From assembly GCF_000812565.1 (NCBI RefSeq), contig NZ_JTAM01000025.1, forward strand, positions 28,552-92,551: a stretch of DNA of 64,000 bases. Direction: 5' to 3'. The notes under the pieces are model-generated. The model was given only the letters and a program-made list of their open reading frames with translations. It was not told where the DNA came from and did not search any database. The stretch comes from Flammeovirga sp. OC4 (lineage in GTDB: Bacteria; Bacteroidota; Bacteroidia; Cytophagales; Flammeovirgaceae). Shown here piece after piece: positions 36,193 through 45,315 of this stretch (position 1 is its first letter; every line of letters starts with the position of its first letter). The position numbers and the translations under genes are program-made.

Positions 36193-39100
36193 ATGAAAAA
36201 AAAATACTTATTACTTATACTACTATCATTGGCTTCACTTTCTTCTGCTTGGAGCGATGACGGTAATTACCTTGCTACAGGAATTACATCTGAACCAAAA
36301 ACCTTGTTCTTTTCAGGGTTTGAAAATGAAATAAACACAGAATGGAAATCATATATATATAATGGTTTACCCGTATTTGAAAAATATAATTCTGATGCAT
36401 TTGAAGGCGATTACAGCTGTAGAATTAAGTTCAATGCTACCGGTCAAAAGTGCAACTTTACTTCTCTCAAAAACATTGATTGGGAAGAAGGAAAAGTCTA
36501 TAAAATCTCATTCTACTACAAAGCATTAACAAAGACGGACAATCGTAATTCGAATATAAAGTTTTTCTCTTCTGACGGTACAAAAATTGGACAGGTTAAC
36601 TTAGAACCCCAGGAAAATACGGACTGGGTACAAGTAAAATTCAGTTTTACCCCAACGATCAGTGACACCAATGGCTATGTCCTTTTTTCTTTTCACCCTT
36701 CTTCAGCAGGGAAAGGAGAATTACTCTTAGATAATTTTCTAGTCAAAAGACTCGGAGATGATTTCTTCCAAGATCTTAAAACCAAAACGGTTGCTTCTAA
36801 CCCCAATGTAAAATGGACGCAATTTGGTCCAGGAATGAGCGGTAACAATAAAGTAGCATTCTGGCATCCTACAGATAAGAATACACTTTTTATAGGTCCA
36901 AACATGGGGAATGTATACAGAACTACCGACAAAGGACACACTTACGAATCAATGCTGAATGCAGATGCTAAGGGTATGGATACTGGTGATCGTGGTCCTA
37001 GAGAGCTTTACAGTATCGATTTCTCAAGACAAAACCCTGATTTTGGTTTCGCATCAGACAGAAGAAATATTGGTATCTATAAAACGACAAACAAAGGTAA
37101 AACTTGGGAACTCATCAATGGAGACCCGTTTGAAGGCGTTTACATCTCTTGTGTAACTGTAGATCCAAATAATGAGGACATTTGGTATGCTGGTGGAGGA
37201 AAAATGAGAGACTTCGGTAGAGTTCTCTTTCCAAAAAGTGATCCCCACGGCACCTATATTGACCCTGCCAGTCAAGGTAAAATATGGAAAAGTACAGACA
37301 AAGGAGTCACTTGGACTTTGATGAATTCGGGTATTCACGCTAAAACTGAAGTGGAAACACTATTAGTTGATCCTAAGAATTCATCTATTGTATATGCGAG
37401 TACCAATAGAGGCTTTTATAAAACGACAGATGGTGGTAAAAATTGGGTTCAAAAAACAAACGGTTTTGACCATGATGTGATGAGAGCCATGACTTATTTC
37501 CATAATAAAAATACCAACAAATACATTCTCTTTGTGATTAATGACATTATTTGGAAAGCCGATGGACAAACGGTCACGGATGCCGGCGGTGGTATTTTCA
37601 AGAGTACAGACAGAGGTGAGTCTTGGACCAAAATAAATGGTGATATTGCTTTAGACCTTACTCACTTTGAATCAAATACAGGCATTAAAAAGAGCTATTA
37701 TAATACAGTTGCTCACTTTTTCGGACTTTCCTATAATGAAGCTGTTGCTCAGTATCCAAATCTCCCAACAAAGATTACTCAACGGTTTAATACCATAGAA
37801 GTTGATCCTGAGGATGTCGATAATATTTATTTGAATAACGAATATTCGAATGCTTCAAAAAACAACTTTAAACCGGGACAGCTTTGGAGAACAAAAGATG
37901 GAGGGAACCATTGGTACATCACACTTAGAAATGGTAAAAACTGGGAAAGTGATTCTCCTGATAAAAACTATTGGGAAAATAGAGGAAACCCAATGGGAAG
38001 CAACATCAGTTTAAACTATTTGAAACATTGGATGGAACGCGACGACTATGAAAGAAAAGGTACCAATTTTGCCCGTTTCAGTGCAGATGGTAAAGTTTTA
38101 CATGCCAATATGGCCAAAGTATCTTTAATGTCTTACGATAAAGGGGACACTTGGGTAGACATAGACGATATTGAAGTTACTCCTAATTCAAACAACTTTG
38201 TAGGTGCTGGTAATAGTAATGTACCCGGTCATGGTTTCTTCCAACATCCTGATTTACCTCAACAGGTGTATTGTATGGCTGGCGAAAACTCACTTTGGAT
38301 TACCAATGATGAGGGGAATCACATCAGAGAAGGTGCTCAAGCTGTTATGTACAAATCGTTAACGGATGCGGAACAATCGATAAGTACCTATGCCATTGAC
38401 CCTTATAATACAGACAAGCACTATGCTTTATTTTTTAGACAGCATCACAGAGGTGAATGCTTAAGGTCTTTAGATGGAGGTGATACTTGGGAAGCCATTG
38501 GAGTAGCGATTCCAGAATGGGAAATTGCAGCGGGAGGTGGTGATCAATCGGTACATCAAATGCAATTAACCATTGACCCTAACGACACTGAAAACCTCTA
38601 CTTTTGTGTACCGAAGAGAGCCAACAATATTGAGTTTGTTGGTAACTCGGTAACTGGTTTTGGTGTACACCGATCTACAGATGGTGGCGTAACTTGGTCT
38701 GAAGTCAATACTGGGTTACCCAATGAACCAGATGTAACGAGAATTGCATTAGATCCTGAGAATACTTCAACGATCTACGCATGTGTCCAACATTCTAATG
38801 GTGGTTTATATAAATCAGAAAACCAAGGAAACACTTGGAGCAAAGTAGCCTCAACTACTTCAATCTCTAAATCTTTTGGGGTCAATGATATTCACTTTAG
38901 TGCTAACGGAAAAGTCTATATTACATCAGGCTCTAAAAATGGAGGTGCTGATGACGGCGGCCTCTGGGTAAGTGAAGACAACATGACAACTTGGAGCAGA
39001 ATCTTTGATTACCCTTGGACCAACCGTGTTGAAATAGCCGAGTACGACCCTAATGTAATTTTAGTTTCTACATTGGCTAATACTACTATTGATAGACTGA

Positions 39101-39795
39101 ATGCTGGTATTTATCTTTCAAAAGATGCTGGTGATACATGGGAGAAAATAAATACTGGAAATGGTCAATCAGATAGAGTAAATGACATCGCCATTGATCA
39201 GTTTATACCTGGGAAATATTATGCTTCTACCTATGGAAGTGGTTGGTACATGGCTTTAAACAATGAAGCTTTGATTCAACCTGAAATGATCTATTTTGAA
39301 GAAGAAAATATTGACATACAACCTGGTGCCTCAAAACAATTGAAGGCAGTAGTTTACCCAGAAAACGCTTACTTCAGAGGAATTGAATATTTTAGTGAGG
39401 ATGAAAGTGTCGTAACTGTAACTACTTCAGGTAAAGTGAAGGGTAAAAGTATAGGTACTACTACGGTTTATGCTCGTTTAAAAGGTTCTGAGATAGAAAC
39501 TACAACTTCAATTCAAGTGAATGAGGTTCCTTTAAACATGCCTCCAGAAGATAATATCAATTGGGTCGTCTATCCTAACCCTACCTCTGGTAAAATTTTT
39601 ATAAAAGGGAATTATGCTATTGAATACCTTCAGAAAGCTACCGTTTTTGATATCAATGGTCAGCTTCATGATTGTAGTCAATTTATCAATAATAATAAAT
39701 TAGTTATCAACACACAATCGCTCCCTAGAGGAATGTATCTACTTGTTGTTGAAACACAAAACGATCAAAAACATTTCAAATTTCTAAAAGAATAA
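36193..39795 (+). CDS. Giant BNR/sortilin-like propeller protein with CBM, Big_2 and T9SS sorting domain
   Basis: This 1200-residue secreted protein has, in order, a signal peptide (about 1-21), a CBM4/9-like jelly roll (about 38-185; LLDNFLV end), and a huge beta-propeller region (about 195-1030) with many Asp-box repeats such as KSTDKGVTW, KTTDGGKNW, RSTDGGVTW and LSKDAGDTW. A Big_2-like Ig domain (about 1045-1110) and a type A T9SS sorting domain (about 1127-1200; VVYPNPTSGKIFI, SLPRGMYLLVVE) follow. The propeller resembles GH74 and VPS10/sortilin-type folds, but no known catalytic pair is identifiable. T9SS export makes it an extracellular or surface protein. It is followed 2 bases later by a paralog. 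I infer glycan binding or cleavage; its enzymatic family is open. Confidence 0.8.
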   Translation: MKKKYLLLILLSLASLSSAWSDDGNYLATGITSEPKTLFFSGFENEINTEWKSYIYNGLPVFEKYNSDAFEGDYSCRIKFNATGQKCNFTSLKNIDWEEGKVYKISFYYKALTKTDNRNSNIKFFSSDGTKIGQVNLEPQENTDWVQVKFSFTPTISDTNGYVLFSFHPSSAGKGELLLDNFLVKRLGDDFFQDLKTKTVASNPNVKWTQFGPGMSGNNKVAFWHPTDKNTLFIGPNMGNVYRTTDKGHTYESMLNADAKGMDTGDRGPRELYSIDFSRQNPDFGFASDRRNIGIYKTTNKGKTWELINGDPFEGVYISCVTVDPNNEDIWYAGGGKMRDFGRVLFPKSDPHGTYIDPASQGKIWKSTDKGVTWTLMNSGIHAKTEVETLLVDPKNSSIVYASTNRGFYKTTDGGKNWVQKTNGFDHDVMRAMTYFHNKNTNKYILFVINDIIWKADGQTVTDAGGGIFKSTDRGESWTKINGDIALDLTHFESNTGIKKSYYNTVAHFFGLSYNEAVAQYPNLPTKITQRFNTIEVDPEDVDNIYLNNEYSNASKNNFKPGQLWRTKDGGNHWYITLRNGKNWESDSPDKNYWENRGNPMGSNISLNYLKHWMERDDYERKGTNFARFSADGKVLHANMAKVSLMSYDKGDTWVDIDDIEVTPNSNNFVGAGNSNVPGHGFFQHPDLPQQVYCMAGENSLWITNDEGNHIREGAQAVMYKSLTDAEQSISTYAIDPYNTDKHYALFFRQHHRGECLRSLDGGDTWEAIGVAIPEWEIAAGGGDQSVHQMQLTIDPNDTENLYFCVPKRANNIEFVGNSVTGFGVHRSTDGGVTWSEVNTGLPNEPDVTRIALDPENTSTIYACVQHSNGGLYKSENQGNTWSKVASTTSISKSFGVNDIHFSANGKVYITSGSKNGGADDGGLWVSEDNMTTWSRIFDYPWTNRVEIAEYDPNVILVSTLANTTIDRLNAGIYLSKDAGDTWEKINTGNGQSDRVNDIAIDQFIPGKYYASTYGSGWYMALNNEALIQPEMIYFEEENIDIQPGASKQLKAVVYPENAYFRGIEYFSEDESVVTVTTSGKVKGKSIGTTTVYARLKGSEIETTTSIQVNEVPLNMPPEDNINWVVYPNPTSGKIFIKGNYAIEYLQKATVFDINGQLHDCSQFINNNKLVINTQSLPRGMYLLVVETQNDQKHFKFLKE

Positions 39796-39797
39796 AA

Positions 39798-42377
39798 ATG
39801 AGAAAAATACTCTATCCCGTTTTATGGATAATGTGTTCTCTTTCTTGCTTAGGGCAAGATAGGGAACACTTTTTCCATGCTTTAAAAGAAAAAGATGTGG
39901 CTTCCGACCCCTCCTACCAATGGTACCAATTTGGTCCGGGGATGAGTGGCAACAATAAATCAGCCTTTTGGCACCCAACAGATCCAAAAGTTCTTTTTAT
40001 TGGTCCCAATATGGGAAACTCCTATCGATCTACAGATGGTGGTTTTACATATGAAAGCGTATTAGATCCCGATGGTCCTGGCTTGAATGAAGGTTTAAGA
40101 GGACCTAGAGAATTTAGAAGCGTTGATTTCTCAAGACAAAATCCTGACTTTGGTTTTTGTACAGATAGAAATAACAATGGCATTTATGTGACACATAACA
40201 AAGGGGCAACTTGGCAAAACATTCTCGAACCTCAGTTTGATAAAAAGTTCATGGCATGTGTCACCGTAGACCCAGAAGATGATCAAATTTGGTATGTAGG
40301 TGGAGGAAAAATGAGAGAACTCGGCAGGGCTTTATTTCCTCAGGCAAAACCTCACGGTGCCAATATTCACCCCAAAAGCCAAGGACAAATCTACAAGACG
40401 ACAAACGGTGGAAAAACTTGGAAGTTGATCGTCAATGGTATTCATCCTAAGGCAGAAATAGAATCTATCTTAGTGGATCCTAATTCTTCAAAAACGGTGT
40501 ATGCAAGCACCAATAGAGGTTTTTACAAATCAACTAACGGAGGTAAAACTTGGAAACAAAAATCAAAAGGTCTGGGGCATGAAGTAATGAGAAGCTTCAC
40601 ACACCACTATGATTCTAATTCAAAAAAACTCACATTATTTGTAATCAATAATGTCACTTGGAAAAAAGATGGAAAGACTGTAAAAGATGATAAAGGCGGT
40701 ATTTTCAGAAGTGATGATGAAGGTGAAACTTGGGTAAATATCAGTGGAGATATTGCTATTGATATGCGACAATTCAAATCCATCCCCTCCATCATGAAAA
40801 GTTACTATCATGCCATTGCCTATTATTTCGGCATGAAGGATAAAGAAGCTAAAATGGCTTTCCCCGAATTACCTTCTGCTATCACACAAAGATTCAATAC
40901 CATAGAAGTGGACCCCAACGATATCAACAATATTTATGTCAATAATGAGTACTCCAATGCCTCGAGAAATAATTTTATGCCAGGGCAACTTTGGAGAACA
41001 AAAGATGGAGGGAAACATTGGTTTGTGACATTTAGAAATGGAAAAAACTGGGAAGCTGATTCAAAAGATGCAGACTATTGGACGAAAAGAAACAATCCGA
41101 TAGGTAATAATATTGATCTGAAATACCTCAAAAGATGGATGGCAAGAGATCCTTATGATCGTAAGGGCTGTAATTTCGTCCGCTTTAATTGTGATGGCAG
41201 TATTCTGCATACACAGATGGCTAAAATATCTTTATTTTCTTATGACAAAGGAGAAACGTGGGTTGATATTGATGATATAGAAATCGGCAATGGAAATTAT
41301 GTTGGAGGCGGTAATTCAAACCTTCCAGGACACGGTTTTTACCAACACCCTGACCTACCACATCAAGTATTTTGCGCGGCAGGTGAAAATAGCCTTTGGA
41401 TCACCAATGACCTAGGCAAGGAAATCAGAAAAGGTGCACAATCGGCCTCAGTACATAAATTCACAGAACATGAACAATCTTTAAGTACTTTCGCTATTCA
41501 CCCTAACGATACAAATATCAGATACGCTCTGTTCTTTAGACAGCATAACAGAGGAGAATTATTTAGAACAACGGATGCTGGTAAAACATGGCATTCCCAT
41601 GGCATCGCCATCCCAAAATGGAATGTAAAAGCACACAGCGGAGACCAATCTGTTCACCAATTGAATATCACTTTCAATATTGAAAACCCTGATATTATGT
41701 ATTTCCATGTTCCCAAGAATGCGAGAGGCTTAGAGTATGTAGGTGATTCACAAGCAGGTTTTGGAGTACACCGCTCCAAAGATGGTGGTAAAACGTGGGA
41801 AAGGATTAATAACGGTCTTCCAACTGAACCTGATGTTTCAGCTATTGCCACACACCCTAAAAAAGCCAATATTCTTTTTGCTAGTGTTCAAAATAAAAAT
41901 GGAGGCCTTTTCAAATCAAAAGACGGCGGTGACACATGGCAAAAAGTAGGTTCTACAAAAGAAATTTCAGGTGCATTTGGTATCAATGATATTCATTTTG
42001 ATAAAAAAGGAAATGTGTATATCACGGCTGGATGCAAGAAAAGTGGTATTAATGATGGTGGTTTGTGGAGAAGTTCTGATGGCTTGAAAACATGGGAGAA
42101 AATCTTTGATTACCCTTGGACGGTCAGAGTAGAAACAGCACTTTATGATCACAATGTCATCCTCATTTCTACCCTGCCGAACGTTAGTAACAAAAGGAAA
42201 AACCCCGGCACCTACCTTTCCAAAGATGCAGGAAAAACATGGGTAAAAATCAACAAAGGAAACGGACAATCGGATCGTATTAATGATATAGCCATTGACA
42301 ATTATACTCCTGATAAGTTTTATGTTTCAACCTATGGCAGTGGTTGGTATGTGACTTTTAAGGAGGAAGAATTGTAA
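39798..42377 (+). CDS. BNR/sortilin-like propeller protein, periplasmic paralog
   Basis: An 859-residue paralog of the preceding protein, reduced to signal peptide (MRKILYPVLWIMCSLSCLGQ) plus propeller. Shared blocks include QFGPGMSGNN, FIGPNMGN, RGPRE, DFSRQNPDFGF, QLWRTKDGG, RNGKNWE, QHPDLP, AGENSLWITND and NGQSDRINDIAID. At least ten Asp boxes (for example KTTNGGKTW, RTTDAGKTW, RSKDGGKTW) are visible. It lacks the N-terminal CBM, the Ig domain and the T9SS tail, so it should stay in the periplasm (or be lipid-anchored if LSC is read as a lipobox). It starts 2 bases after its neighbour and is the last gene before a terminator, so both are on one transcript. Confidence 0.8.
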   Translation: MRKILYPVLWIMCSLSCLGQDREHFFHALKEKDVASDPSYQWYQFGPGMSGNNKSAFWHPTDPKVLFIGPNMGNSYRSTDGGFTYESVLDPDGPGLNEGLRGPREFRSVDFSRQNPDFGFCTDRNNNGIYVTHNKGATWQNILEPQFDKKFMACVTVDPEDDQIWYVGGGKMRELGRALFPQAKPHGANIHPKSQGQIYKTTNGGKTWKLIVNGIHPKAEIESILVDPNSSKTVYASTNRGFYKSTNGGKTWKQKSKGLGHEVMRSFTHHYDSNSKKLTLFVINNVTWKKDGKTVKDDKGGIFRSDDEGETWVNISGDIAIDMRQFKSIPSIMKSYYHAIAYYFGMKDKEAKMAFPELPSAITQRFNTIEVDPNDINNIYVNNEYSNASRNNFMPGQLWRTKDGGKHWFVTFRNGKNWEADSKDADYWTKRNNPIGNNIDLKYLKRWMARDPYDRKGCNFVRFNCDGSILHTQMAKISLFSYDKGETWVDIDDIEIGNGNYVGGGNSNLPGHGFYQHPDLPHQVFCAAGENSLWITNDLGKEIRKGAQSASVHKFTEHEQSLSTFAIHPNDTNIRYALFFRQHNRGELFRTTDAGKTWHSHGIAIPKWNVKAHSGDQSVHQLNITFNIENPDIMYFHVPKNARGLEYVGDSQAGFGVHRSKDGGKTWERINNGLPTEPDVSAIATHPKKANILFASVQNKNGGLFKSKDGGDTWQKVGSTKEISGAFGINDIHFDKKGNVYITAGCKKSGINDGGLWRSSDGLKTWEKIFDYPWTVRVETALYDHNVILISTLPNVSNKRKNPGTYLSKDAGKTWVKINKGNGQSDRINDIAIDNYTPDKFYVSTYGSGWYVTFKEEEL

Positions 42378-42389
42378 TAGATTCTTAAT

Positions 42390-42429
42390 TTCCCACCTCA
42401 AAAAAACATAAGTAAATTTTGAGGTGGGA
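42390..42429. terminator. Bidirectional terminator closing the propeller operon
   Basis: TCCCACCTCAAAA (42391-42403) pairs perfectly with TTTTGAGGTGGGA (42417-42429) around a 13-base loop. It lies between convergent genes, 13 bases after the propeller gene stop and 21 bases past the SDR stop. Confidence 0.8.
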
Positions 42430-42450
42430 TAAAAGATTAATCAGTTATAA

Positions 42451-43077
42451 CTAAATACTTATAGATGCTAAATACTCTGGAACATTAGCAATAATTCCAT
42501 TTACTTTTTTATCAATCATATCTTTGTAAATTGTTGCAATTTCTGTAACTGCAATACCCTCAGAACTGTCCATTCCCATACTTTCCATTGTCTCTTTCAC
42601 ATAGCCAGGACTGACCACATTGATGTTTACTCCATTTGTATCTTCCACAGCAATACACCTTACAAATGCTTCTAAACCTGCACACGCTACTGCTAATGCA
42701 CTTGCATTTGGAATAGGAAAAGTACTTGCCAAACCAGAAGTTACAATAACAAACCCTTCAGGTTTTAGATGATTAACAGCTTCTTTAATAAGGTTTACAT
42801 TAGCAATTACTTTGGAATTTAGAGAATATTGAAAAGCTTCTATCTCTAGTTCTTTTAATGATCCCATACTACCATCACCAACCGTTGAAATCACTCCATC
42901 AATACCCTCTATTTCCTTAAACATTTTCTTTATCCTTTCTGGTTCTAATAGGTCTACATTATAATCACCACTTGTTCTGCCAATGGCAATTACTTCGTGC
43001 TCTTTTTGTAATAATTCAACAATACCTGAACCAATAGTACCTGTACCTCCGATCACTGCAATTTTCATCTTTTTCAT
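42451..43077 (-). CDS. SDR-like NAD(P)-binding protein lacking the catalytic Tyr/Lys
   Basis: A 208-residue protein with the Rossmann fold of short-chain dehydrogenases. The nucleotide motif is IGGTGTIGSGIVELL (TGxxGxxG-like, about 9-20), and VIVTSGLAS supplies the usual Ser region. Where SDRs have YxxxK before the LEAFV helix, this protein reads ASALAVACAGLEAFV, so Tyr is Leu and Lys is Cys. The short length (about 200 rather than 250) is another difference. It is probably an NAD(P)(H)-binding protein that is either not a classical dehydrogenase or uses other residues. It is downstream of the dehalogenase-like gene (69 bases) and likely co-regulated by the divergent HxlR protein. Confidence 0.7.
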   Translation of the reverse strand: MKKMKIAVIGGTGTIGSGIVELLQKEHEVIAIGRTSGDYNVDLLEPERIKKMFKEIEGIDGVISTVGDGSMGSLKELEIEAFQYSLNSKVIANVNLIKEAVNHLKPEGFVIVTSGLASTFPIPNASALAVACAGLEAFVRCIAVEDTNGVNINVVSPGYVKETMESMGMDSSEGIAVTEIATIYKDMIDKKVNGIIANVPEYLASISI

Positions 43078-43146
43078 TATTTTAAATTTATATATTAATA
43101 GATTTGAATTTTCCCATACCTAAATTGTATAGATGTAAGAGTTGTT

Positions 43147-44133
43147 TTAGACTACTCTCTTCTGAAATGTTTCTTTCCAATTCAATATATTTTCTACTAA
43201 AGCCTCCGCTTGATCCTCCTGCAAGAAATGTGATGCATTAGAAATGGTTAGATGTGGTTGATTTTTTGCTCCTTTAAAATTGGTTTGAAATTGAGTATCG
43301 TACCCTTTCCCAGCTAAAAAGGGATCATTATCACTGAATAAAGTCAATACGGGTTTCTCCCATTTTTTTAGCTTCTTCCACGCTTCATTGACCTCATTGA
43401 TATCTGTTGCTATTATCTGAGGCATTGTTCTTGGGCCTGCCAAGAATTGTTGATCTGGAAAAGGGGCATTATAGGCTTCCATTTCAGCCGTACTCAAAGT
43501 TCTATTGGTCAACACCTGCATTATTTTACCAATATTGAGTTGTTTTGACCTTGCAAAATAGCCACTCCAATTCCCAAAGGTTTTATTTGCCTCAAACTTT
43601 TCAATCGAGGGCTGACCACTTAAAGTAGTCATCAATTTCATAGTAATTGGAAATAAATATTTTCCTAAACCTTTAATTTCGGCCAAGGCTGTATTTGCTA
43701 CAACCAAATGGCTCAACCAATCTGGGTGATCAGCCAAGACCCTTAAACCAATTAACCCTCCCCAATCTTGCATAAAAGCCATCGCGTCTTTTATACCTAA
43801 TGTATTGACAAACTCAGTGACCCATAATACATGATTGGAATAAGTGTGGTCTTTTGGATCAACAGGTTTATCTGATTTTCCAAAACCAATTAAGTCTGGA
43901 GCAATTACATGAAAGCCTGCTTCAACAAAATACTTTATCATCTGTCTGTATAAATAGCTCCATGAAGGTTGGCCATGTAAGAGGAAAATTGTCTTCTCAT
44001 TTCCTTTTCCTTCTTCTACATAATGCATTCTAACTCCACCTTCCAATACCATATAGTTTTCACTAAATGGGTAATCCTCAATGTTTTTAAAAGCATCATC
44101 AGGTGTTCGAATAAATTGAATTTGATTATTCAT
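43147..44133 (-). CDS. Haloalkane-dehalogenase-like alpha/beta hydrolase
   Basis: A 328-residue alpha/beta hydrolase closest in motif to haloalkane dehalogenases of the DhlA-like subfamily. HGQPSWSYLYR (the oxyanion/halide-side loop after strand 3), nucleophile Asp123 in MQDWGGLIGLR with the halide-binding Trp124 next to it, an acid at FSDNDPF (about 267-273) and the base His in ASHFLQEDQAE (about 302) are visible. The family hydrolyses carbon-halogen bonds to alcohols, but many relatives act on esters or epoxides or have no known substrate. No signal peptide, so cytoplasmic. It is the first gene of a two-gene unit with the SDR-like protein, divergent from an HxlR regulator. Confidence 0.8.
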   Translation of the reverse strand: MNNQIQFIRTPDDAFKNIEDYPFSENYMVLEGGVRMHYVEEGKGNEKTIFLLHGQPSWSYLYRQMIKYFVEAGFHVIAPDLIGFGKSDKPVDPKDHTYSNHVLWVTEFVNTLGIKDAMAFMQDWGGLIGLRVLADHPDWLSHLVVANTALAEIKGLGKYLFPITMKLMTTLSGQPSIEKFEANKTFGNWSGYFARSKQLNIGKIMQVLTNRTLSTAEMEAYNAPFPDQQFLAGPRTMPQIIATDINEVNEAWKKLKKWEKPVLTLFSDNDPFLAGKGYDTQFQTNFKGAKNQPHLTISNASHFLQEDQAEALVENILNWKETFQKRVV

Positions 44134-44196
44134 CTTTTGCGTGGTTATGTTTGATTACGCTTGTAAAACTAGGAGAGATGATTTATTTTAGCAACT

Positions 44197-44223
44197 AAGT
44201 ATACAAAAGATACTAGTATACTT
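44197..44223. promoter_or_regulatory. Putative HxlR operator
   Basis: AAGTATAC (44197-44204) and GTATACTT (44216-44223) form a perfect inverted repeat with an 11-base spacer, in the middle of the 113-base gap between the divergent dehalogenase and HxlR genes. A further half-site-like GGATACTTAC follows at 44226. This is the size and place expected for a dimeric winged-helix regulator controlling both genes. Confidence 0.6.
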
Positions 44224-44246
44224 GAGGATACTTACTTTGATAAATA

Positions 44247-44603
44247 ATGGAAAAAAGATATAAAACGCCGAAGGAATGCCTGGGTAAATTAATGCCTGTA
44301 AGAGATACTCTTGATATTTTCCAAGGCAAATGGAAAATACAGATTATCAGTGTATTAATGTACTACGATGAATGTAGCTTTAAACTATTAAAAGAATCTG
44401 TAAAAGGGATTACTTCTAAAATGTTGTCGAAAGAATTAAAAGAATTAGAGTTAAATCAGTTGGTTGAGAGAGAAGTAATAGATACAAGACCTGTCACTAT
44501 TCGGTATCGTATCACACCTTATGGTGAAAGTAGCAGAGATATTATTATAGCATTATACAATTGGGGGGTTGAACACCGAAAAAAGATTATTGGGAAAGAA
44601 TAA
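44247..44603 (+). CDS. HxlR-family transcriptional regulator
   Basis: A 118-residue winged-helix regulator of the HxlR (MarR-like dimer) family. The family start CLGKLMPVRDTLDIFQGKWKIQI, the recognition-helix region FKLLKESVKGITSKMLSKELKELE and the wing RPVTIRYRITPYGESSRDII are clear, and the length is typical. Such proteins usually respond to reactive or electrophilic compounds and repress neighbouring detoxification genes. It is divergent from the dehalogenase-like/SDR pair with a perfect inverted repeat between them, which is good support for control of that pair and of itself. The ligand is unknown. Confidence 0.9.
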   Translation: MEKRYKTPKECLGKLMPVRDTLDIFQGKWKIQIISVLMYYDECSFKLLKESVKGITSKMLSKELKELELNQLVEREVIDTRPVTIRYRITPYGESSRDIIIALYNWGVEHRKKIIGKE

Positions 44604-44672
44604 TTTAGAAAATTATGAACACTCACTCCCATCACTATTTAATGGAATTATAAGGGAAAAGATAATAATAGC

Positions 44673-45224
44673 CTATTGAAGAAAAACATTCAAACTTGTA
44701 GAATCGTCCTCTACCCTAGAATAAACATTCATAAGGTGAATCAATTTTGACTTTGTAATAGACAATGATGAATCATCTTGAGCATAAAAAAGTATCAACT
44801 TAGAAATGTCTTCGGCTAGTTCATTTTGTTTGTTTTTATTGTTGATTTCCATCTCCAAAACTTCTTTTAGCTGATCTTGATGATATGATAGCGTTCTTTT
44901 GAATAGTATTTTATGAATACTATCATTTTTTAGATGCAAAGTATTCCTTCTTTTGATATATGAACAAACTTCACTTACACAAAAATTATTTAGATGTAGC
45001 TTGTAATTAATCGTATCAGTCCTCAAAATTAATGTTGATGATATGTCCTCACATGACCTCTCTTCAACAATATTAATCAAATGACGGTAAGATTTCATTG
45101 TATCAAGATCTATTGGAAAGTATTCGTAAGCCGAATTAATACGTCCAAATTCTGCATCAGTTTTAAGACCGCATGATGTCAACCAAAAAATAGTAAATGA
45201 ACAGATTATAACCTTGTATCTCAT
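44673..45224 (-). CDS. Hypothetical lipoprotein
   Basis: I chose the ATG at 45224, which gives a 183-residue protein with leader MRYKVIICSFTIFWLTSC and a lipidated Cys at 18. An in-frame ATG at 45335 would overlap the DUF523 gene by 20 bases and hide the signal. The mature part is charged with several predicted helices and two Cys-containing segments (ERSCEDIS, NNFCVSEVCSYIKRR). I recognise no family. It lies downstream of the DUF523 gene on the same strand, but no functional link is evident. Confidence 0.55.
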   Translation of the reverse strand: MRYKVIICSFTIFWLTSCGLKTDAEFGRINSAYEYFPIDLDTMKSYRHLINIVEERSCEDISSTLILRTDTINYKLHLNNFCVSEVCSYIKRRNTLHLKNDSIHKILFKRTLSYHQDQLKEVLEMEINNKNKQNELAEDISKLILFYAQDDSSLSITKSKLIHLMNVYSRVEDDSTSLNVFLQ

Positions 45225-45315
45225 AGTTTGCATTAATAACTCAGAGAAATAATCTATTATCTTATCCGCTTCACAAACGCATGAACTAATTAACGGGTTT
45301 ATGAAGGATTCAAAC

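Noticed and set aside
36193..39795. Sialidase (GH33) reading of the BNR propeller
   Set aside because: No FRIP motif or sialidase Arg triad is visible, the propeller is far longer than a six-blade sialidase, and no sialic acid genes are near.
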